Assembly: GCA_025360105.1 (NCBI GenBank)
Contig: JANYCT010000041.1
Location: forward strand, 1-40,685
Direction of reading: 5' to 3'
Source: Actinomycetes bacterium
GTDB lineage: Bacteria > Actinomycetota > Acidimicrobiia > Acidimicrobiales > Ilumatobacteraceae
Length of the DNA stretch: 40,685 nt
Numbering within the stretch: the first letter of the stretch is position 1; the number at the start of each line of letters is the position of its first letter. This document shows, piece by piece, positions 24,919-34,016 of this stretch. The notes under the pieces are model-generated. The model was not told the origin of the DNA and ran no database searches. It was given only the letters and a program-made list of their open reading frames with translations. The position numbers and the translations under genes are program-made.

Positions 24919-26415
24919 ATGCGTCATCGAAACACCACTACGGGTCTAACCATCGCCCTTGCGTTGGTCATGGCCGCTTGCAGTTCGGGCGGCTCGTCGT
25001 CGAGCCCCCAAGCAACAGTCCCAACAAGTCCCAACGGCACCACCGCGGTCAGCAGCGCGCCAACGACCGCCGCGAGCACGACGACAACTATGGCCGCCGC
25101 ACCCGCCGTGGCAGTGGCGGCCACGTGTCCCGACGGGGCGGCCAGCAGCCTCAGCTGTTTTACCGTCGCCGTGCCGGTCGATCCGGCTGCAGGAGCAACG
25201 CCCGCTGTCAACCTGGCGGTCACTGTTCGCCGGGCCGACGCCACCACATGGACGGCACCGGTGCTGTCCATCCTTGGTACCGCTCCGGCTTTTTCATGGA
25301 CCGACCCCAGCGCCTCGACGGTCTTCACCGGCCACGACGTGATCTGGATTGATCAGCGCGGCGCCGGCCGCAGTGACGGCGTCACAACCTGCCCCGATGT
25401 GGTGAAGTATCCCGGCGACTTCCACACCGACAACTTGTCGCCCGAAGCCGTCGCAGCGTTTGCCGCGTGCTTTGCCAAAACGAAGAGCAGCGTCGTGCCT
25501 TTCGCCTCGATATTCGACCACGCACTGGTTGCCGCCGACTTTGAGATCGTCCGTCGGGCGCTCGCCATCGACAAATGGGCCCTCTATGCCGGGAGTGCTG
25601 GGGCAGACATCGCGCTGCACCTCGTGGACGAGGCCCCGGCTTCTGTGTCGGCGCTCGTGAGTCGCACACCCACGGCGATTGGCGCTGGTGGAAGCATGAA
25701 CGATCTGGCCGCAGCTTTTAACCGGTTCGCCGATGATTGTGCTGCGGCCCCGAAGTGCTCGGCCAAGGGAGACCTGAAGCAGGTGCTTGCCGCGGTGTAC
25801 CAACGCGACGTCAACCCCGTCACGACCAAGACCGTGGACCCGGGCAGCGGCCGCCCGATTGTGCTCGACCGTCACACCTTGATCGACAGCATGCATGCGA
25901 TCGGCAGCACCGCACTCGCGACCCTGGTGCCAGAGTTCCTGCCGGGTGGCGTCGATGGATCGAGCGATGAACAGGTGGCGCAGGCGTTTATCTCAAATCC
26001 GATCGACCCTTTTGCGTGGGAGTTCGTCGGACACTGCCAGAACCTGGATTACACGTTTCCGGGCTTGGTCACCACGTCCAACGATCAGGCGGGTATCTTC
26101 GCGGACTACACGCCGAAGCGGTTCTGTGATGCAGTCGGCCCGCTTCCGCAATACTCACCACGGGCCACGCCCACCAGCGATATCCCCGTGCTTGCGGTGC
26201 TGCCGTCGTATGACCCACGCAGCAGCGTGACCACGCTGAAGCATCTCTTCAGCGGATTCGCGAACACCACCATCGTGGAGGTGCCGAGGATCATCGACCC
26301 CATCTCGCAGTTGCGTGACTGCTTCTTCGCGACGGCGAACGCGTTCCTTGCGGCCCCGACGGCAACGTTGGACACGAGTTGCCTTACGTCGCCTGCGGTG
26401 GCCACGCTCTCGTGA
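24919..26415 (+). CDS. alpha/beta-hydrolase-like lipoprotein (tripeptidyl aminopeptidase type), catalytic residues altered
   Basis: A 498-residue exported protein. A signal peptide with lipobox LVMAAC anchors it to the membrane, and a Ser/Thr-rich linker of about 50 residues follows. The core resembles SlpD/E-like tripeptidyl aminopeptidases: VIWIDQRGAGRSDG (oxyanion region), KWALYAGSAGADIALHLVDE (nucleophile elbow) and LAVLPSYDPRSSV (Asp). The elbow is AGSAG instead of GxSYG. The segment expected to carry the catalytic His (usually G-H-G) reads RIIDPIS, so the His is missing. It may be a pseudo-hydrolase serving as a binding or sensor lipoprotein. The TGA overlaps the FHA-cyclase GTG (GTGA), which suggests joint function. 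Confidence 0.8.
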   Translation: MRHRNTTTGLTIALALVMAACSSGGSSSSPQATVPTSPNGTTAVSSAPTTAASTTTTMAAAPAVAVAATCPDGAASSLSCFTVAVPVDPAAGATPAVNLAVTVRRADATTWTAPVLSILGTAPAFSWTDPSASTVFTGHDVIWIDQRGAGRSDGVTTCPDVVKYPGDFHTDNLSPEAVAAFAACFAKTKSSVVPFASIFDHALVAADFEIVRRALAIDKWALYAGSAGADIALHLVDEAPASVSALVSRTPTAIGAGGSMNDLAAAFNRFADDCAAAPKCSAKGDLKQVLAAVYQRDVNPVTTKTVDPGSGRPIVLDRHTLIDSMHAIGSTALATLVPEFLPGGVDGSSDEQVAQAFISNPIDPFAWEFVGHCQNLDYTFPGLVTTSNDQAGIFADYTPKRFCDAVGPLPQYSPRATPTSDIPVLAVLPSYDPRSSVTTLKHLFSGFANTTIVEVPRIIDPISQLRDCFFATANAFLAAPTATLDTSCLTSPAVATLS

Positions 26416-27392
26416 CCGAGTCCGCCTCGGAACTCGCAGCGGTGAGGTCGGCTCCGGCCGGCTTCACCGCTGGGGCGCCAACGGTCGTCGTGACCGAGCC
26501 GGGCCGCAGCGTGTTGACGCTCGTGGTCACCGCGACCCTCGACGTTGGGCGGGATTGCAGCGGTCTCATCTTGCTCGACGCGGCGATTTCGCGTCGGCAT
26601 CTTGCCGTCAGCCCGGCGGGAGACACCGTGGTGGTAACCGACCTCGGGAGCCTCAACGGCACCACCGTGGATGACAAGCCGCTCGAGGAACCGCAACGGC
26701 TTGCGGCGGGTCAGATCGTGCGCTTCGGTGCCTGCACGTTGGAGCTCGTATCCAGGCAGCGTCACTCGCCGGCCCGACCCGGGGTGCTGACTGAACTCGG
26801 CTCGCGCGATGTTCGCTCGACCTCCATCGGACTCCTGGCCGACGCAGTACTCGACCTCGGAACCACGTCGGCCCAACCCAGCGATGCAGGCACCGTGACC
26901 ATCGTCTTTTCCGACATCGAGGGATCAACCGTGCGAGCGGTCGAGTTGGGCGACCTGCGCTGGCACGAGGTGTTGTCCGTGCACAACACGATCATGCGGC
27001 GCATGCTCGCTCGTCATCACGGCACGGAGACGCATTCACTCGGTGACGGCTTCATGATGTGCTTTCGCAGCGCTCGCAGCGCACTCGCGTTCATCGTCGA
27101 CGCACAGCGCGCGCTTGCGGCATACGGCGCGGCCAATCCGTTGGCCGGATTGAGCGTGCGCGCCGGTGTGCACACCGGGGAGGCAGTGCTCGCCGATGAC
27201 GGTGATCTCTTCGGGCGACACGTCGTGATGGCGTCGCGTATCGCAGATCAGGCCCGAGGCGGGGAGATTCTCGTGTCGTCGCTGGTGCGCGAGATCGTTG
27301 AGCCGCGCGGTGACATCGTGTTCGGCGAGTCGAGGACCGCCGTCCTCAAAGGCCTGCACGGAGAACACCTGCTGCACCGAATCGTCTACTGA
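26412..27392 (+). CDS. FHA domain-class III adenylate/guanylate cyclase fusion
   Basis: A 326-residue protein. Residues about 30-110 form an FHA domain: LDAAISRRHLAVSP then TDLGSLNGTTVDDKPL hold the Arg-His and Ser-Asn residues that bind phosphothreonine. Residues about 155-320 are a class III nucleotide cyclase: VTIVFSDIEGST (first metal Asp), HSLGDGFMMCF (second Asp) and the dimer segment VVMASRIADQARGGEILVSS with the catalytic Arg. The usual Asn of the VNxAAR motif is Met, so activity is likely but should be tested. Coupled by GTGA to the lipoprotein gene. It lies 45 bases before the kinase-containing giant regulator, whose phosphorylated product could bind the FHA domain. Confidence 0.88.
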   Translation: MTESASELAAVRSAPAGFTAGAPTVVVTEPGRSVLTLVVTATLDVGRDCSGLILLDAAISRRHLAVSPAGDTVVVTDLGSLNGTTVDDKPLEEPQRLAAGQIVRFGACTLELVSRQRHSPARPGVLTELGSRDVRSTSIGLLADAVLDLGTTSAQPSDAGTVTIVFSDIEGSTVRAVELGDLRWHEVLSVHNTIMRRMLARHHGTETHSLGDGFMMCFRSARSALAFIVDAQRALAAYGAANPLAGLSVRAGVHTGEAVLADDGDLFGRHVVMASRIADQARGGEILVSSLVREIVEPRGDIVFGESRTAVLKGLHGEHLLHRIVY

Positions 27393-27437
27393 TGACGTTG
27401 CAACCGACATGCACTCGATGATGCGTACTCTCTGCTG

Positions 27438-30400
27438 ATGGAATTCCGGATCCTGGGACCGCTCGAGGTAGTCGGTGACCTTGGCGCGATCAGTCTGGGC
27501 GGCCCCCAGCAACGACGCGTCCTCGCGGCGCTGCTGTCTGACCCCGGCTACGTACTCACCTACGAGCGACTCGTAGAGGTGCTGTGGCCCGACGATGACG
27601 CTCCGATCAATGCTCGACGATCGGCCATCACGTACGTCTCACGACTTCGTGCGGCACTCGGCGACGGGGTGATCGAGACCACCGACGCCGGCTATGTCCT
27701 CGATGCCTCGACGTCGAGCATCGACGCCGAGCGTTTCGTCGCGTTGGTCGACCACGCGGCAACCGTGCCGGCGGAGCGTGCCGTCGACGTGCTCGACGAG
27801 GCCATGTCGTTGTGGCGAGGGCCGGTCTTCGGAGACCTCAACAGCGAGTGGTGGGCACGTCCGCTCGTAAAGAAGCTAGAGGAGCTTCGCCTCAACGCCC
27901 TGGCCAGCCGCGTGGACGCCATGACCGTCGGTGGTTGGAGTGGTCGCTCGATTGCCGAGATCACCTCACTCGTCGATGCGCATCCCCTGCGTGAGCAGTT
28001 CGTCGAGAAGGCCATGCGTGGGCTGCACTCCATCGGCCAGACAGCCGACGCTCTACGCGCCTTTCATCGCTATCGAACCGAACTTGCCGACCAGACCGGG
28101 CTCGATCCGTCGCCGGCCCTACGCGACCTCGAGTCGTCGATGGCAACGGGCTCGACACTCGAGCCGACCTTGGCCGATGTGGCCCGTCCTCTGCGCGGAT
28201 ACGTGCTGCGCGAAACGATCGGCGAAGGGTCCTTCGGCGCCGTGTACCGGGCGACGCAGCCGGGCGTGGACCGTGATGTTGCCGTCAAGGTGATTCGCCC
28301 GGAACTTGCCGATGACCGTTCGTTCGTGCTTCGTTTCGAGGCCGAGGCACAGCTCGTGGCTCGACTCGAGCATCCCCACATCGTGCCGCTGTACGATTTC
28401 TGGCGTCAGCCGGGTGGGGCATTCTTGGTCTTTCGCCTCATGCGCGGTGGCAGCGCCGACACGCTGATCGCGCGTGACGGTCCGCTGTCGCTGGAGCGTG
28501 CCGGAGCTGTGCTCGAACAGATCGGTGGGGCGCTGTCGGCAGCGCATGCTGAGCGCGTGGTGCACCGCGATGTGAAGCCGGCGAACATCTTGTTCGACGA
28601 TGCCGGGCTTGCGTACCTCGCCGACTTCGGGATCGCTGCCTCGTTCGGCGATGAGCCCGCGATACCGCAACGATGGTCGGCGGGTTCGGCGCTCTATGCG
28701 AGTCCTGAACAACTTCGTGACGGTGTCGAAGATGCGCGTGCCGATCAGTATGCGCTTGCTGCCACTGTGTGGGAGCTCCTCGCGGGTCGGGCTCCGTTCG
28801 GCGGCAGCGATGCGTCCTCCGTTGTCGAGACCAAGTTGCGCGAGCCGCTCGGTGCGCTCGACGCCGTTCGGCCCGATGTGCCACCGTCGCTCGCGGCCGT
28901 GCTCACCCGCGCCGGAGCGGTGCATCCCCTCGATCGATACCCCACCGTTGCTGATTTCGTCGTGGCGTGGCAGAGCGCCTTCACTGGGGTGGCGGCTGGG
29001 GACACGGCGCCCGCCGGTGTCGTGGCAGATGCCGCAACGCGGTCGGCCGCGTCGACGATGGCCGCAGCCGGACACGCGGTGCCCAATCCGTACATGGGTC
29101 TGCGCCCCTTCGGCGAGGGCGATGTCAACGACTTCCGCGGCCGCGCAGCGCTCGTCGATCGACTCGTCGCAGAGGTCGCGTCGCGTCCGTTTGTTGCCGT
29201 GGTCGGCCCCTCGGGCTCCGGCAAGAGTTCGCTCGTGCTCGCCGGATTGGTTCCACGTCTGCGTCAACAACGGTGTCTCGTTGCGATCATGACCCCGGGT
29301 GAGAGTCCCTTCGCCTCGCTCTCGGCTGCGTTGAGTCAACTCGCAAAGCACGATCAGGCCGATCTGCTCTCACCGGCAGCGATGCGGCGGACCGATGGCT
29401 TGCGTGAGCTGATCCAAGCAATCGTCGTCGACGACGAGCTCGTCATCGTGATCGATCAACTGGAGGAACTCTGGACGCTCACTGGCGAGGACGAACGGCA
29501 GCGGTTCCTGGCAGGACTCGCAGATCCTGTGCGGGCCGGTTTCGTGCGCGTGATTGCCACAATTCGCGCCGACTTCTTCGACCGGCCACTCGCCGATGCG
29601 GTGCTCGGTCCGCTCGTGTCGGCGGGCACATTCGGCGTCACCCCGATGACGACGACTGAACTGCACGATGCAATCACGGCTCCGGCAGAAGGTCTGGGCG
29701 TACGCTTCGAGCCGGCACTCGTCTCGCGCCTCGTTGCCGAGACGGTAGATCAACCAGGCAGTCTTCCGCTGCTGCAGTTCACGCTCGCGGAGCTGTTCGA
29801 GGGACGTCACGGCGCGGTGATCACCGCAGAGTCCTATGACGAACTCGGCGGTCTCGCCGGATCGCTGAGCCGACAGGCCGACGAAATTTTCAACAACTAC
29901 GACGCTGCGGATCGCGCATCGGTACGCCGTTTGTTCTCCCGGCTCGTTACTCCCGGCGAAGGCAATGAGGACACGCGTCGCCGGGTGGTCGTCTCCGATC
30001 TTGCGGGGGTGCCGCAACGGGTGATTTCGGCATACGTGGATCGCCGGTTGCTCACGGGCGACCGTGATCGACTCACGCGCGAGCCAACCGTCGAGGTCGC
30101 CCACGAGGTGCTGCTGCGTTCGTGGCAGCGGCTGCGCGGCTGGCTCGCCGAAGACCGCTCATGGCTCCGCGAGCTCCGCGCAATGTCGGCCGCTGCTGCG
30201 CAGTGGGACAGCGGTGGATGCGACGACGATGACCTCTACGGGGGCGCGCGACTCGCAGTCGTCAGCGAGTTAGTCACGGCCCACCCCGACGCGCTCACTG
30301 AACTCGAACAACGTTTCCTCGATCAGTCGCTCGATCAGTCAGCGGCCAAAGAGGGCGAGGCTCGGCGCCGCCTCGACGACAAGATCCGTCAGAACAAGCG

Positions 30401-32732
30401 GCTACGGAGGTCGTTGATCGGCATCGGCGTGGTGCTCGCGATAGCGATCGTCGCGAGCGTCTTGGCCGTCGGGCAGCGACGCAATGCCGATCAGCAGCGC
30501 TCTGATGCGCTCGTGGCGAAAGGCAAGGCGCAGCAGTCCGAAGCCGATGCTCGTGCCGCGCAGACAGCGTCCGAACTTACGACACTCGCGGCGACATCGT
30601 TATCGATACGCGCTTCACAACGCGATCTCGCTGCGCTGCTCGCTGTGGAGTCATGGAAGCGTTCGCCAACTGCCACGTCGAAGTCGGCGTTGTTCGGTAC
30701 CTTCACGTTCGATCCGGGGTTTCTCGGATACGTGCGTTTCGACGGTGCCGTCGGGGTGCAGGGCCTCGCGATCCCGGGCACGACACACATGCTCGTGTCG
30801 ACCTTCCCGCGAGATGGATCGGCATCGGCGCCACCGCAGGTCATCGACGCGGTGTCGGGGCGGACCGTCTTGCAGCTCGACCGTGCCACCGATCCGATGG
30901 CCGGCGACATCGAGCTCCAAACGAGTCCAGATGGTCGTTTCGGGGCAGAGTGGGCAGCCATCGATCTGGGCAAGGCGTCGGTGCTCGCCGTCTACGATCT
31001 TGCCACCGGGACGGTGGTGGGCGAGCCGCTCCACCTCGCACAGCTTCGCCAGCCATTTGCCATCGATTCCACCGGCTCGCGCGTGGCGGTCGAGGCGGAC
31101 GGCCGGGGTGCCGTGTCCGTGTACGACGCGCACGACGGCCATCTCGTCGCATCGATCCTGGCCGCGCCCGACGCTCCGCCAGCGAGTGGTGAGTCCGCGG
31201 CCAGCGCCATCACTTTCGGACCCGATGGTCGGTTGTACGTCGGCTCGAAGGGGCAACACCTCCGAGTGTTCGACGCGACCACGTTCACGTTGGTCGATGA
31301 CATCGCGGTTCCGCCGTTGTCGACGGTGGGATTGATGCGGCTTAGCGACGACGCCACGTCACTCGTCGTGCGGAGCGTGCACGATGACCCGCAGGACGGA
31401 ACTCAACTCGGTTCGATCATGCGCATCGACCTCGCCTCGGCCCGGGTCATGTGGCAGGTCAGCGGTGCGGAGTACGAATTCGGTGAGTGCTCGTCGTTCG
31501 CCTTCTCGGCGGCAGCTGACCAGCTCTGGTGCGGCAACTACTTCGGGCGCGTACGCGAGCGATCGTTCACCACGGGCGCCCGCACCGGCAGGGTGCTGCA
31601 GAACCAGAAGGGATCGGCGACACACCTCGACCTCATCTCGGTTCCCGGTGGCACCATGCTTGCCGCAGCGGGGAACAACGATGGCGTGGTCAGTCGTTGG
31701 ATCGTTGATGGTGGCGGCCCGATCCAGCGTTTGGTCGCCAAGGGCCACATCATCGTGGGCGCCTTCCCCGATGGGACGACCCTCTTGGTGGCCAAGCCCA
31801 ACGGTGCCGCGCCGCCGTTCGACCTCAGCTACACGCTGTGGGACATTGCCACCGATTCCGAAGTGCCGGGCCTGCCTGAGTTCATCTATGCCAACGTGGC
31901 GGGCGAGACCGTTACTGGGGTGTTCTCCGACGTGACCATTGGTTCGTATAACCTCTCGACCAAGCAACGCACAGTGTTGCCGATCAGCCTCGTGCCTGTG
32001 CCGACAGCCCAGAGCTCGAGCAACGATGGCACGGTGTTGTTGCTCGGCTACCCCGACGGTCACGTCGACGAACGCAGCACGCAGACGGGCGAATTGCTGC
32101 AACGCGTTCAGTTGCCCGCAGCTGCAGACTCGACGGTCAACGCAGTGGGGACCATCGCGATCAGCAACGATCATCGCCGCATCTATGTCACCGGTGATGG
32201 CTTGGTTTCCTTCGATGCAGCCTCAGGTCAACTGTTGACGCGTCGGCCCGACTTGGCGGTCGCGAACGTCGCCGTCAGTCCCGGCGGAGAACTGGTGGCT
32301 GCGTCGGCGGATGGCACGCTCGGGATCTACGACAGCGAGTCGCTCGCCAAGACGGCCTCGCTGCCCGGCGCGCGTGGCTACATCCAAAATATGTTCTTCT
32401 CGGCCGATGGCGCCACGTTCGTCGCCGCCGGAAACGATGGGTCGGTGTCCATCTACGACCTCGCGAGTAGAACCCGGCTCGGCGATGCGATCGACATGAA
32501 CCGCAATCAGGGCGGGCGCACCGCACTTCGTGCCGACGGCGGCGTGGTTGCGATCGATACTCCTCGAGACGACGGCATCGAGTTGTGGGATCTCGATCCG
32601 GCTCGATGGCAGGCGGCTGCATGCGCGCTCGCCGGCCGCAACCTGACTCGTGAGGAATGGGATACCTACCTCGGTGCGCTCGGTTCGTACGAGACCACGT
32701 GTCCCGACTACCCACCTGCTCCGAAGAACTGA
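27438..32732 (+). CDS. giant fusion: BTAD regulator-Ser/Thr kinase-P-loop NTPase-TM-WD40-like propeller (1764 aa)
   Basis: Domain order: SARP-type winged helix (MEFRILGPLEVVGD) with BTAD helices (about 1-240). A PknB-type Ser/Thr kinase follows (about 253-515) with VAVKV Lys284, HRDVKPAN (Asp378) and ADFGIAA (Asp396). An NTPase of the STAND type follows (about 549-985) with Walker A VGPSGSGKSS (590-598) and Walker B LVIVIDQLEELW (668-679). Then one membrane segment (LIGIGVVLAIAIVASVLAV, about 993-1012), a helical linker and a beta-propeller-like C-terminus (about 1085-1750). Kinase residues are intact. The membrane span separates a cytoplasmic DNA-binding/kinase/NTPase part from an outward propeller, so it could sense envelope signals. 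ATG 27438 is clear; no frame damage over 5.3 kb. Confidence 0.9.
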   Translation: MEFRILGPLEVVGDLGAISLGGPQQRRVLAALLSDPGYVLTYERLVEVLWPDDDAPINARRSAITYVSRLRAALGDGVIETTDAGYVLDASTSSIDAERFVALVDHAATVPAERAVDVLDEAMSLWRGPVFGDLNSEWWARPLVKKLEELRLNALASRVDAMTVGGWSGRSIAEITSLVDAHPLREQFVEKAMRGLHSIGQTADALRAFHRYRTELADQTGLDPSPALRDLESSMATGSTLEPTLADVARPLRGYVLRETIGEGSFGAVYRATQPGVDRDVAVKVIRPELADDRSFVLRFEAEAQLVARLEHPHIVPLYDFWRQPGGAFLVFRLMRGGSADTLIARDGPLSLERAGAVLEQIGGALSAAHAERVVHRDVKPANILFDDAGLAYLADFGIAASFGDEPAIPQRWSAGSALYASPEQLRDGVEDARADQYALAATVWELLAGRAPFGGSDASSVVETKLREPLGALDAVRPDVPPSLAAVLTRAGAVHPLDRYPTVADFVVAWQSAFTGVAAGDTAPAGVVADAATRSAASTMAAAGHAVPNPYMGLRPFGEGDVNDFRGRAALVDRLVAEVASRPFVAVVGPSGSGKSSLVLAGLVPRLRQQRCLVAIMTPGESPFASLSAALSQLAKHDQADLLSPAAMRRTDGLRELIQAIVVDDELVIVIDQLEELWTLTGEDERQRFLAGLADPVRAGFVRVIATIRADFFDRPLADAVLGPLVSAGTFGVTPMTTTELHDAITAPAEGLGVRFEPALVSRLVAETVDQPGSLPLLQFTLAELFEGRHGAVITAESYDELGGLAGSLSRQADEIFNNYDAADRASVRRLFSRLVTPGEGNEDTRRRVVVSDLAGVPQRVISAYVDRRLLTGDRDRLTREPTVEVAHEVLLRSWQRLRGWLAEDRSWLRELRAMSAAAAQWDSGGCDDDDLYGGARLAVVSELVTAHPDALTELEQRFLDQSLDQSAAKEGEARRRLDDKIRQNKRLRRSLIGIGVVLAIAIVASVLAVGQRRNADQQRSDALVAKGKAQQSEADARAAQTASELTTLAATSLSIRASQRDLAALLAVESWKRSPTATSKSALFGTFTFDPGFLGYVRFDGAVGVQGLAIPGTTHMLVSTFPRDGSASAPPQVIDAVSGRTVLQLDRATDPMAGDIELQTSPDGRFGAEWAAIDLGKASVLAVYDLATGTVVGEPLHLAQLRQPFAIDSTGSRVAVEADGRGAVSVYDAHDGHLVASILAAPDAPPASGESAASAITFGPDGRLYVGSKGQHLRVFDATTFTLVDDIAVPPLSTVGLMRLSDDATSLVVRSVHDDPQDGTQLGSIMRIDLASARVMWQVSGAEYEFGECSSFAFSAAADQLWCGNYFGRVRERSFTTGARTGRVLQNQKGSATHLDLISVPGGTMLAAAGNNDGVVSRWIVDGGGPIQRLVAKGHIIVGAFPDGTTLLVAKPNGAAPPFDLSYTLWDIATDSEVPGLPEFIYANVAGETVTGVFSDVTIGSYNLSTKQRTVLPISLVPVPTAQSSSNDGTVLLLGYPDGHVDERSTQTGELLQRVQLPAAADSTVNAVGTIAISNDHRRIYVTGDGLVSFDAASGQLLTRRPDLAVANVAVSPGGELVAASADGTLGIYDSESLAKTASLPGARGYIQNMFFSADGATFVAAGNDGSVSIYDLASRTRLGDAIDMNRNQGGRTALRADGGVVAIDTPRDDGIELWDLDPARWQAAACALAGRNLTREEWDTYLGALGSYETTCPDYPPAPKN

Positions 32733-32735
32733 CAA

Positions 32736-32763
32736 GGCCCGCCCCTCGACGGAGGAGCGGGCC
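32736..32763 (+). terminator. stem-loop terminator between convergent genes
   Basis: GGCCCGC pairs with GCGGGCC. A further CCTC/GAGG pairing lies inside, with one mismatch, across a GACG loop. It begins three bases after the stop of the giant regulator gene and before the convergent DUF11 stop. No long U-run follows, so it may act in both directions or as a mRNA end-stabilising hairpin. Confidence 0.6.
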
Positions 32764-32786
32764 CGGCCAATTCGAAGCAGGTCTGC

Positions 32787-33737
32787 TCAGAGCGGACCAG
32801 GTGTGGTGGCGGTTGTGGAACCGGTGCTGAGCACCGTGCCCGATGAGTCACGAACCGTGAAGGTGACGCTGTAGGTGGTGCTGTAGGCAGCGAAGTCGTT
32901 GTCGAGCACGATGCCGCTGTTCTGGCCGGCGACCAGGCTCATCGGATAGGTGATGTCGTAGTCGACGGAACCGGTGGCAACGTTTGTCTCCTGAACCTGC
33001 ACGGTGACGGCCTCGCTACCGGTCGAGCAGCTCTGGATCGTGTAGGTGTTCCAGATTGCGGCCCAGATCGAGTAGTAACCAACGGGTGCGCTGACAGCGG
33101 TGAGTGTTGCGCAGGGGGCGGCAATCGGCGCCGGAACCGTGTCGCAGATACCGCCCTTGCAGACGCCGCCGGTTGGCGCTTTCACCGTGACGCTCACGGC
33201 GGCGGTGTTGTTCAGCGTGTTGGGGTCGGCGGTTGCCGAGGTCACGGTGGCGGTGTTGTTGATCGTCGCTGCTACCTGAGGCGCTGTCACGCTCACCACG
33301 ATGTTTGCGCTTGCACCCTTGGCGAGGGTGCCGATGTTGCACTGCACGGTCGAGCCCCCGGTTGGATCACCGACGTTGAAGCACGGCAGTGTCGACCCAT
33401 TGAGCGTGGCGTAGTTCGGCGTCGTCCGTGCGGGCGTCGGGTCGGCGAAGACAACCGATGAAGCACTGGATCCGCCGCTGTTCTTGATCTGGAACGAGTA
33501 CGTGAAGACGGCGCCCGGGTCGGGTGAGCGAATGCTCGCCGACGCGGTGAGTTGCAGGTCGGCGCTCGGCGTCGACACACCGCCTCCACCGCCGCCGGTG
33601 TTGCCGCCCTGAGCGCTGGCGGTTCCCGAGCCGCCGGCAATCGCGGCGGTGAGCCCGGCGAACACGACGGCCGCGGCTACCGCCGCTCGACGTGCGGTGT
33701 GCTGCTGGCGAATCAGGCTGAGTCCCGTGATGTGCAT
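32787..33737 (-). CDS. secreted DUF11 (Ig-like repeat) surface protein
   Basis: A 316-residue exported protein. The signal peptide (RRAAVAAAVVFAGLTAAIAG, cut near GTASA-QG) is followed by a Gly-rich linker. One DUF11 domain follows: DLQLTASASIRSPDPGAVFT, with NTATVTSATADPNTLNN as its hallmark ending. A second beta-rich part carries Cys residues spaced as disulfides (VCKGGICDTVPAPIAAPC). It lacks an LPXTG or lipobox, so it is probably secreted. A good RBS (AAGGAACC) precedes the ATG at 33737. DUF11 domains occur in bacterial surface or adhesive proteins; partner unknown. Confidence 0.82.
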   Translation of the reverse strand: MHITGLSLIRQQHTARRAAVAAAVVFAGLTAAIAGGSGTASAQGGNTGGGGGGVSTPSADLQLTASASIRSPDPGAVFTYSFQIKNSGGSSASSVVFADPTPARTTPNYATLNGSTLPCFNVGDPTGGSTVQCNIGTLAKGASANIVVSVTAPQVAATINNTATVTSATADPNTLNNTAAVSVTVKAPTGGVCKGGICDTVPAPIAAPCATLTAVSAPVGYYSIWAAIWNTYTIQSCSTGSEAVTVQVQETNVATGSVDYDITYPMSLVAGQNSGIVLDNDFAAYSTTYSVTFTVRDSSGTVLSTGSTTATTPGPL

Positions 33738-34016
33738 GTGTGGTTCCTTGTGTGTTCGTTGGGGTGACTTGCCCCCATGACACGCACCGCACGTCGCGCA
33801 GGTTTGGCGCGGAACACAATTGCCGAAAGATATGTGGACCGACCCGGAGGAGCTTCGTCTCGATGGCCGCGCGGTGCTCGCGGGCCGGGCGCCCGCGGCT
33901 GCCACGGTGCTCGTGTGTCGGGCAGTCCGCACCATCACCCGAGGGCGCGTCGTCGGCAAATCCTGAAGGAATTCTGGAGATGAATGCTCAGTAGTTCCTC
34001 TTGCCCATTCCGTACG

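Noticed and set aside
28119-29351. 410-codon minus-strand open frame under the giant regulator
   Set aside because: Shadow of the high-GC plus-strand gene: compositionally odd, no motifs, and the plus frame has clear kinase and Walker motifs.
33879-33897. CGCGGGC/GCCCGCG hairpin as a riboswitch or terminator
   Set aside because: Isolated GC hairpin in GC-rich DNA, no U-run and no conserved motif around it.
33740-33994. 84-codon plus-strand frame between the DUF11 and YHYH genes
   Set aside because: No family signal, poor start, and it lies in what looks like the divergent promoter region. The region otherwise shows only a 7-bp GC hairpin at 33879-33897.
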